Positions 57,658-64,000 of a stretch of 64,000 nucleotides of DNA are shown one piece after another (the stretch's first letter is position 1; the number at the start of each line of letters is the position of its first letter). Source of the DNA: Cellvibrionaceae bacterium (GTDB lineage: Bacteria; Pseudomonadota; Gammaproteobacteria; Pseudomonadales; Cellvibrionaceae); contig JAOXRT010000083.1 of the NCBI GenBank assembly GCA_025800365.1, positions 1 to 64,000 of the forward strand, read 5' to 3'. The notes beneath the pieces were generated by a model, which ran no database searches, was not told where the DNA came from, and saw only the letters and a list, made by a program, of their open reading frames with translations. The position numbers and the translations under genes were made by a program.

Positions 57658-59901
57658 TTAACGACTCTTTACTTCTAAGCTTATGCCGGAAGTCTGAGCC
57701 AATTCGACAAAAGTCGGGAATGAAGTTGCTACATTGGCGGTATCATTCACCACGATGGTGTCGCTGGCACGCAGGCCAGCAATGGTGAAGGACATGGCGA
57801 TACGATGATCGTGATGACTTTCAACCTCGCCACCACTGAACACCTCAGCTTGAGTACCCTTACCCTGGATAATAATACCGTCTTCAGTGGCCTTTGCATC
57901 GATACCTAAGCTCACCATACCGTCAGCCATTACCTGGATACGATCGCTTTCTTTAACGCGCAACTCTTCGGCTCCGGTCAATACGGTCTCGCCTTCAGCG
58001 CAAGCCGCCGCAATAAACAGGGCTGGGAACTCATCAATGGCTAATGGCACCTGGTCTTCTGGAATACGGATGCCTTTTAACGGCTGGTAGCGAATACGCA
58101 CATCAGCCACGGGCTCACCACCCACTTCACGCTCATTGTGTAACGTTAGATCAGCCCCCATCTGACGCAGAATATTCACCACACCTACACGGGTTGGGTT
58201 CATGCCGACATGCTGCAAAGTGACATCAGAACCAGGAGCTATCGCGGCCGCCACCATAAAGAATGTCGCTGAAGAAATATCGGCCGGGACCTCAATCTGA
58301 CAGGCTGTTAATTTGCCACCACCTTGCAAGCTAATGCGATCACCTTCACGCTTCACCTCATAACCAAAGCCACGCAGCATACGTTCGGTATGATCACGAG
58401 TAGGAGCTGGCTCGCTCACTGAGGTTTCACCATCCGCGTACAAACCGGCCAACAGAACACATGACTTTACCTGGGCACTGGCCATCGGCATATCGTAGTG
58501 AATTCCACTTAGACCTTTATTGGCACTGATTAGCATGGGCGGGCGACCATTTTCGGCGGTATCAACTTCAGCCCCCATTTCACGCAGTGGGATGGCCACA
58601 CGGTTCATTGGGCGCTTGTTAAGCGATACATCGCCACTCATTTCGCTGGCAAACTGCTGCCCTGCTAAAATACCGGCCAATAAGCGCATAGAGGTCCCGG
58701 AGTTTCCAACATAAAGCTTGCCTGGAGGCGCCTCTAAACCATTTAAACCAACACCGTGGATGCGAACACGCCCTTGATCCGGGCCTTCAATAACCACCCC
58801 CATATCACGGAAGGCTTGCAAGGTTGCCAGGGCGTCTTCACCCTCAAGAAAGCCTTCCACCTCAGTTATCCCCTCGGCCAGGGAGCCAAGCATAATGGAG
58901 CGGTGCGAAATGGATTTATCACCTGGCACTCTTAAAATCCCTTTAACACTGCCGCCAGGTTGCACATGGTAATCGATAATGTCTTGCTGTGAGTCTTGCA
59001 TGGTTTGGGTATACGCTCTTTGTTCTAGTAGGGTCGTAAAATGATCACGAGCGGCTTTCGCTCGTGTAAACACGCCCAATAAATGTTCGCTGTTTTCGGT
59101 TTCAATGGCATGACGCAGACGGTTTAAATTGTCTGAAAACATCGTCAAGGAATCTAAAATGCTGCGCTTATTGGCCAACATAATATCGTGCCACATCACC
59201 GGATCACTGGAGGCAATGCGAGTAAAGTCTCGAAAGCCACCGGCGGCATAACGGAATATATTTTCGTTTTCTGAATCGTGAGCTAGGGTATCCACTAAGG
59301 AATAAGCAATCACATGGGGCAAATGGGAAGTCGCCGCCAGCACCTCATCGTGCTCAGCCACGTCCATTTCTAAGACCTCAGCACCCACAGCCTGCCACAA
59401 TTCGCGGACTCGTCGAATATGCTCTTCGCCGGAGTTGGCATGGGGAGTCAGAATGACGCGATGATCAATATAGAGCTCAGCATTAGCAGCCGTGACGCCA
59501 CTTTTTTCAGCACCAGCAATGGGATGGCCGGGCACCAACTGGCTAGGCAACTCACCGTAAACCTGCTGGGCGGCTTCGATAACGCTACCCTTAACACTGG
59601 CACCGTCAGTAATAGTAACCTCAGGGGATAGTTTCGCTTTGATATCAGCAAGAGTGGCTTCAACCGCCAAAGTTGGTACAGAAACAAAAACGACATCCCC
59701 TGCGCCTAAGGCAGGTTTGATATCAGCAAGATCAGTAAAAGCTTCATCGACAACAGCCAGCTCAACGGCATCAAGACAGGTTTGTTCCCGTCTAGCAATA
59801 CCGATTACGGAATCACAGAGAGATCGCTCTCGAGCTGCCTTCGCTAAACTGCCGCCGATTAAACCGATACCAATGACCACCAAACGTTTACATTGGCTCA
59901 T
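57658..59901 (-). CDS. Bifunctional prephenate dehydrogenase / EPSP synthase (TyrA-AroA fusion)
   Basis: Fusion of 747 residues. The N-terminal ~290 are prephenate dehydrogenase (VIGIGLIGGSLAKAA nucleotide loop, GHPIAGAEKSGV), which makes 4-hydroxyphenylpyruvate for tyrosine. From ~305 it is EPSP synthase: VPGDKSISHRS, VGNSGTSMRLL, MASAQVKSCVLLAGL, PTRDHTERML, MNPTR and LRVKESDRI. These include the set used for class II EPSP synthases (GDKS, SAQxK, RxHxE, NxTR), but with Gly rather than Ala in the GNSGT loop. This fusion is known from Pseudomonas. AGAGG precedes the ATG at 59901. It follows pheA after 23 bp. Confidence 0.96.
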   Translation of the reverse strand: MSQCKRLVVIGIGLIGGSLAKAARERSLCDSVIGIARREQTCLDAVELAVVDEAFTDLADIKPALGAGDVVFVSVPTLAVEATLADIKAKLSPEVTITDGASVKGSVIEAAQQVYGELPSQLVPGHPIAGAEKSGVTAANAELYIDHRVILTPHANSGEEHIRRVRELWQAVGAEVLEMDVAEHDEVLAATSHLPHVIAYSLVDTLAHDSENENIFRYAAGGFRDFTRIASSDPVMWHDIMLANKRSILDSLTMFSDNLNRLRHAIETENSEHLLGVFTRAKAARDHFTTLLEQRAYTQTMQDSQQDIIDYHVQPGGSVKGILRVPGDKSISHRSIMLGSLAEGITEVEGFLEGEDALATLQAFRDMGVVIEGPDQGRVRIHGVGLNGLEAPPGKLYVGNSGTSMRLLAGILAGQQFASEMSGDVSLNKRPMNRVAIPLREMGAEVDTAENGRPPMLISANKGLSGIHYDMPMASAQVKSCVLLAGLYADGETSVSEPAPTRDHTERMLRGFGYEVKREGDRISLQGGGKLTACQIEVPADISSATFFMVAAAIAPGSDVTLQHVGMNPTRVGVVNILRQMGADLTLHNEREVGGEPVADVRIRYQPLKGIRIPEDQVPLAIDEFPALFIAAACAEGETVLTGAEELRVKESDRIQVMADGMVSLGIDAKATEDGIIIQGKGTQAEVFSGGEVESHHDHRIAMSFTIAGLRASDTIVVNDTANVATSFPTFVELAQTSGISLEVKSR

Positions 59902-59924
59902 AGTAACCTCTTTACAGAATGCTT

Positions 59925-61052
59925 TTACAATACCGCTTCAGGGTAGGAGCCTAGTACACGAAGATCAGCGGCTTTAGCGCCAACTTCATCCAAGGCTTTT
60001 TTCACTACGGCATCTTCAACATGACCGGCAAAATCGATAAAGAACACATAGTTCCAAGTACCCGATGCCGCAGGACGAGTTTCGACGCGGGTTAAATCGA
60101 TACCGTAAATATGAAATGGTTGCAGTAAATCATGCAATGCACCTGGCTCGTTGCGCATAGCCACAACAACCGAAGTTTTGTCTTTACCGCTCGCCGGGAC
60201 TTTTTGAGTACCGATAATTAAGAAACGGGTAGAATTATCTGGCTGATCTTCGATTTTTTCCGCATGTACTTTTAGGTCGTACAAATCGGCAGCCATCTGG
60301 CCGGCAATAGCCGCGGCATTCCACTCACCTTTTAAACGCTTTGCGGCATCAGCATTACTGCTAACCGCAATACGCTCTGCATTTGGGTAATGGGCATCTA
60401 ACCATTTACGACACTGCGCCAAGGATTGAGAATGGGAGTATATGCGCGTAATGCTATCGGTTTTGGTGACATCCGAAACCAATAGATGCTGGTGAATACG
60501 CAGCTCTACTTCACCACAAATCTGCAGATTCGAGCCCATAAAATTATCAAGGGTGTGATTCACAACACCTTCAGTAGAGTTCTCAACGGGAACAACACCA
60601 TAATTGACCGCACCAGCTTCCACTTCGCGGAATACTTCATCAATGGCCGAAAACGGCATAGCCACGGCAGAGTGACCAAAATGCTTTAAAGCTGCCTGCT
60701 GGGTAAAGGTTCCCTCAGGGCCAAGATAAGCAACTTTTGTTGGCTCTTCTAGTGCCAAACAAGCTGACATGATCTCGCGAAACAAGCGCGCCATTTCTTC
60801 ATCATCAAGCGGGCCATTATTCATCGCCATGGCTTTACGTAACACTTTGGCTTCACGCTCTGGGCGATAATAAACTACAGACTCGTTGCTTCCAGCTGCT
60901 TCTAATGCCGCCTTTTTAACATCGGCAACATTTTGAGCACAGCGCGCACGGTCGCTGATAAGCTGACAAATTTCATTATCGATACGATCGATTTCATCGC
61001 GCAGCTGGCTTAGCTGGGCTTCATTAGCGGGGTTGTTTTCTTGCTCTGACAT
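59925..61052 (-). CDS. pheA: Bifunctional chorismate mutase / prephenate dehydratase PheA
   Basis: Makes phenylpyruvate from chorismate; 375 residues. Chorismate mutase (AroQ helices) at ~12-100 with LRDEIDRIDNEICQLISDRA; prephenate dehydratase at ~105-285 with VAYLGPEGTFTQQAALKHFG and the TRF-type motif NSTRFLIIG; C-terminal ACT domain at ~295-365 with EPGALHDLLQPF and ETRPA, the site for phenylalanine feedback. Usually serC lies between gyrA and pheA and hisC between pheA and aroA in relatives; here both are absent. ATG at 61052. Co-directional with tyrA-aroA. Confidence 0.97.
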   Translation of the reverse strand: MSEQENNPANEAQLSQLRDEIDRIDNEICQLISDRARCAQNVADVKKAALEAAGSNESVVYYRPEREAKVLRKAMAMNNGPLDDEEMARLFREIMSACLALEEPTKVAYLGPEGTFTQQAALKHFGHSAVAMPFSAIDEVFREVEAGAVNYGVVPVENSTEGVVNHTLDNFMGSNLQICGEVELRIHQHLLVSDVTKTDSITRIYSHSQSLAQCRKWLDAHYPNAERIAVSSNADAAKRLKGEWNAAAIAGQMAADLYDLKVHAEKIEDQPDNSTRFLIIGTQKVPASGKDKTSVVVAMRNEPGALHDLLQPFHIYGIDLTRVETRPAASGTWNYVFFIDFAGHVEDAVVKKALDEVGAKAADLRVLGSYPEAVL

Positions 61053-61160
61053 GATATTTACTTTGCTATTGTTCGGCCAAAACCGTTTTGCTTAAGCCGT
61101 GATTTCTATGGGTTTTGCTTTCTATATTTCTATCTATTGTTTCTTTAAGTAGTTTATATC

Positions 61161-61259
61161 TATACATTCTATGATCACGCTGCAAATCATTTTAATGATT
61201 TACAAATAACAGGCCATAGAATTTAAATAGCCCGATCAGTCTTCACTGTCGGGCTTTTT
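61161..61259 (+). ncRNA. Candidate small RNA between pheA and gyrA
   Basis: On the plus strand TTGTTT (61137-61142), an 18-bp spacer and TATACA (61161-61166) resemble a sigma-70 promoter. Downstream are an AT-rich hairpin (AAATCAT-ttta-ATGATTT, 61184-61201) and a strong hairpin with AGCCCGA/TCGGGCT arms (61229-61254) followed by TTTTTATTTT. The T-run is on plus, away from the neighbouring minus-strand genes, so an ~85-nt RNA is plausible. The hairpin could alternatively be the weak gyrA terminator. Confidence 0.3.
61229..61259. terminator. Hairpin terminator between gyrA and pheA
   Basis: AGCCCGA, an inner CAGT/ACTG pairing and TCGGGCT make a near-perfect stem with loop CTTC. The plus strand exits into TTTTT; the minus strand, where gyrA ends 43 bp earlier, exits into ATTTAAATT, a weaker run. 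Confidence 0.7.
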
Positions 61260-61296
61260 ATTTTGCAGCGAGAGCTGGGCCATTGGGCCCAATTCC

Positions 61297-63870
61297 CTAT
61301 TCTTCTTCAGCGCCAGACTCCTCTTCGTCTTCAGCATCAGATTCTTCGATGCGCTCCACGCCGATTAGGTGCTCACCTTCTTTCAGCTTGATCATACGCA
61401 CACCCTGGGTGTTACGGCTCATAACTGAAACTTCATCGGTACGAGTGCGAACCAAGGTACCCTGGTCAGAGATCAACATAATCTCATCACCTTCGAACAC
61501 CTGAACACCGCCCACTAAAGGACCGTTACGTTCGGTCACTTGCATGGCGATTACACCTTGGGTGCCGCGACCTTTGGTTGGGAAATCGTCTACCTTAGTT
61601 TGCTTGCCGTAGCCATTTTCACTCAAGGTCATTACACGACCATCATCCTGCGGAATAACCATGGATATAACGGTTTGGCCTTCTTGCAAGCGAATACCGC
61701 GAACACCTCGAGAGGTACGCCCCATGGCGCGAACATCAGATTCTTTAAAGCGCGCTGCCTTACCCGCAGAAGATAGCAATAGCACATCATTGCTGCCTTC
61801 AGTAATCGCGGTACCGACTAGCTCATTACCTTCTTCTAAATCAATTGCTATCAAGCCCGAACTACGCGGACGAGAGAATTGCATAAGAGAGGTTTTCTTC
61901 ACAGTACCATTGGCCGTGGCCATAAAGATAAAGTGATCTTCATCGTATTCTTTAACCGGCAGAATCGATGTAATACGCTCATCATCTTCTAACGGTAATA
62001 AATTCACCATTGGGCGACCACGCGATTGACGACCCGCTACTGGAATTTGATAAACCTTCAGCCAATACACTTTACCGGCATTGGTAAAACACAAAATGGT
62101 ATCGTGGGTGCTAGCAATCAAAAGATGCTCAACAAAATCTTCGTCTTTAACCGATGTAGCGGCCTTACCCATGCCACCACGGCGCTGAGCTTGATAATCC
62201 GTCAGCGGCTGAGTCTTGGCATAACCACCGTGAGAGATCGTCACAACGCGATCTTCTTCGGCAATCAAATCTTCAACCGTGAGATCTTCCTGAGAATGCT
62301 GAATCGCGGTACGACGCTCATCACCATAGTTAGAAACAACCTCTTGTAATTCTTCGCGAATCACTTCCATCAAACGGGTAGAGCTACCTAGAATTTCTAG
62401 GAACTCGGCAATCTGCTCTAAACGCTCTTTATATTCAGCCAGCAGCTTGTCGTGCTCCATACCGGTCAAGCGGTGTAGACGCAATTCCAAGATAGCTTGG
62501 GCCTGTGCTTCTGATAAATAGTATTTACCATCACGCAAGCCAAACTCAGGACCTAGGCTTTCAGGCTTACAGGCGCCCTGCTCTAGGCGTTCGATAAAGT
62601 CGCCAATCTCGCTGGTTTCCCAACCACGAGCCATTAAGCCTTGCTTTGCTTCAGCGGGTGAAGGTGAGGATTTAATCAACTCAATAACTGGATCAATATT
62701 GGCAATAGCAACCGCCAAACCTTCTAGGATATGGCCACGCTCACGTGCTTTACGCAATAAATAAACAGTACGACGGGTAACCACCTCGCGGCGATGCAGT
62801 ACAAAATACTCCAACATCTGCTTAAGGTTTAATACGCGTGGCTGACCATCGACCAGAGCAACAATGTTAATGCCGAATACCGACTGCAATTGTGTCTGTG
62901 CGTATAGGTTATTCAGCATAACCTCACCGGATTCACCGCGCTTCATTTCGATAACAACGCGCAGGCCGTCTTTATCCGATTCATCACGAAGGCCATCACT
63001 GGCTATGCCTTCGATCTTCTTATCTTTCACCAGCTCGGCAATTTTCTCAATCAAACGCGCCTTATTCACCTGATACGGAATCTCGTGAATAATAATGGTG
63101 TCGCGATTGGTTTTTTCGTTATGGATAACCTCGGCTTTGGCGCGTACATAAATGCGACCACGACCTGTGCGGTATGCCTGAACAATACCAGCACGGCCAT
63201 TAATAATGCCGGCGGTTGGAAAGTCTGGCCCAGGGATGATTTCCATTAGCTCATCGACATTAATTTCAGGATTGTCGATCAATGCCAAACAACCATTTAC
63301 CACTTCGGTAAGGTTATGGGGAGGAATATTGGTTGCCATGCCCACCGCAATACCGGATGAGCCGTTCACTAATAGGTTAGGAACACGAGTTGGCAATACC
63401 TCGGGAATTAATTCGGTATCGTCGTAGTTGGGTACATAGTCGACAGTTTCTTTATCGAGATCGGCCAGTAGATCATGGGACATCTTCTGCATGCGGATTT
63501 CGGTATAACGCATCGCTGCTGCGCCATCACCATCAATCGAGCCAAAGTTACCCTGGCCATCTACCAGCATATAGCGCAAAGAAAAAGGCTGAGCCATACG
63601 CACAATGGTGTCGTAAACAGCAGAATCACCATGCGGGTGATATTTACCGATAACGTCACCGACCACACGAGCCGACTTTTTATAGGGCTTATTCCAATCA
63701 TTGCCCAATTCATTCATGGCGAACAGCACGCGGCGATGTACCGGCTTTAAGCCATCACGCACATCAGGCAGTGCTCGCCCAACGATAACGCTCATAGCGT
63801 AGTCCAAATAGGACTGCTTCAGTTCGTCTTCAATATTGATCGGTGATATATCTTTTGCCAAATCGCCCAT
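61297..63870 (-). CDS. gyrA: DNA gyrase subunit A GyrA
   Basis: Breakage-reunion subunit of DNA gyrase, 857 residues; with GyrB it introduces negative supercoils. The catalytic Tyr122 is in [10 protein letters not shown]. The quinolone-determining loop [14 protein letters not shown] has Ser83 and Asp87, the wild-type residues in E. coli numbering, so no resistance change is seen there. The C-terminal domain has six beta-pinwheel blades, with the GyrA box QRRGGMG. The tail is acidic ([16 protein letters not shown]), which is typical. AAGGA lies upstream of the ATG at 63870. The remaining 130 bp to the window edge show no gene. Confidence 0.98.
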   Translation of the reverse strand: MGDLAKDISPINIEDELKQSYLDYAMSVIVGRALPDVRDGLKPVHRRVLFAMNELGNDWNKPYKKSARVVGDVIGKYHPHGDSAVYDTIVRMAQPFSLRYMLVDGQGNFGSIDGDGAAAMRYTEIRMQKMSHDLLADLDKETVDYVPNYDDTELIPEVLPTRVPNLLVNGSSGIAVGMATNIPPHNLTEVVNGCLALIDNPEINVDELMEIIPGPDFPTAGIINGRAGIVQAYRTGRGRIYVRAKAEVIHNEKTNRDTIIIHEIPYQVNKARLIEKIAELVKDKKIEGIASDGLRDESDKDGLRVVIEMKRGESGEVMLNNLYAQTQLQSVFGINIVALVDGQPRVLNLKQMLEYFVLHRREVVTRRTVYLLRKARERGHILEGLAVAIANIDPVIELIKSSPSPAEAKQGLMARGWETSEIGDFIERLEQGACKPESLGPEFGLRDGKYYLSEAQAQAILELRLHRLTGMEHDKLLAEYKERLEQIAEFLEILGSSTRLMEVIREELQEVVSNYGDERRTAIQHSQEDLTVEDLIAEEDRVVTISHGGYAKTQPLTDYQAQRRGGMGKAATSVKDEDFVEHLLIASTHDTILCFTNAGKVYWLKVYQIPVAGRQSRGRPMVNLLPLEDDERITSILPVKEYDEDHFIFMATANGTVKKTSLMQFSRPRSSGLIAIDLEEGNELVGTAITEGSNDVLLLSSAGKAARFKESDVRAMGRTSRGVRGIRLQEGQTVISMVIPQDDGRVMTLSENGYGKQTKVDDFPTKGRGTQGVIAMQVTERNGPLVGGVQVFEGDEIMLISDQGTLVRTRTDEVSVMSRNTQGVRMIKLKEGEHLIGVERIEESDAEDEEESGAEEE

Positions 63871-64000
63871 AAACGATCGCTTTCCTTATTATGCCTATCT
63901 TGTCATGCCCGACTGCGGTAGTACGGCCACTCTTGTGGTCAGTCTTTGCTTGCGCTTTAAGCCTTTTCTATTCGAAATAAAGCATCGAACAGCGAAACGC

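Overview
The window is a chromosomal stretch of a free-living, probably marine gammaproteobacterium. The gene orders and fusions resemble the Pseudomonas/Cellvibrio side of the class: leuCD with a divergent LysR gene, prmB-aroC-MFS, gpsA-DUF4389-sixA, a divergent gltA/sdhCDAB-sucAB-lpd-sucCD block, a TyrA-AroA fusion, and a class II DAHP synthase. Genus-level identity cannot be read from this sequence. I see no insertion sequence, prophage, CRISPR array, rRNA or tRNA, and most genes lie on the minus strand.

Layout. 1-2.6 kb: leucine genes leuB (cut by the left edge), leuD and leuC, with a divergent LysR gene and a palindromic operator between. 3.7-8.3 kb: an unrecognised secreted protein, an HcaT-like MFS transporter, aroC, prmB and a possible 58-residue small ORF. 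8.4-12.8 kb: a chemoreceptor and a periplasmic prolyl oligopeptidase. 13-16.8 kb: a DUF4892-type OmpA-like protein, an alpha/beta hydrolase, sixA, a DUF4389 membrane protein and gpsA. 17-20.1 kb: htpG with a good sigma-32 promoter, then two overlapping hotdog thioesterases. 20.2-23 kb: a small membrane protein, a class D beta-lactamase and a secreted esterase. 23.3-28.8 kb: fadBA, divergent from an SDR/metallo-beta-lactamase-fold pair. 29-33.8 kb: an EAL-CBS-GGDEF protein, class II DAHP synthase, a rhodanese and a periplasmic solute-binding-like protein.

33.9-48 kb is the TCA-cycle block: sucCD, lpd, sucAB and sdhCDAB on minus, with gltA divergent. It is cut into segments by hairpins: a terminator after sdhB, a terminator-like hairpin between sucB and lpd, a near-perfect palindrome between lpd and sucC, and a terminator after sucD. 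A gap of about 970 bp separates sdhB from sucA.

48-55 kb: a lone ExbD, a LapG-like cysteine protease, a periplasmic protein, glpE plus a TSUP permease, a secreted protein of unknown function, and a LysR gene divergent from a cytochrome b561-YceI pair. 55-64 kb: cysDN (sulfate activation), the tyrA-aroA fusion, pheA and gyrA. The aromatic genes aroC, class II DAHP synthase, aroA, tyrA and pheA are spread over three places in the window.

Most of the window is core metabolism. I do not see a convincing new multi-gene system. The best leads are regulatory: segmentation of the TCA operon, a possible small RNA between pheA and gyrA, a compound inverted repeat near 55.1 kb, and the structured leader and small ORF beside the chemoreceptor gene.
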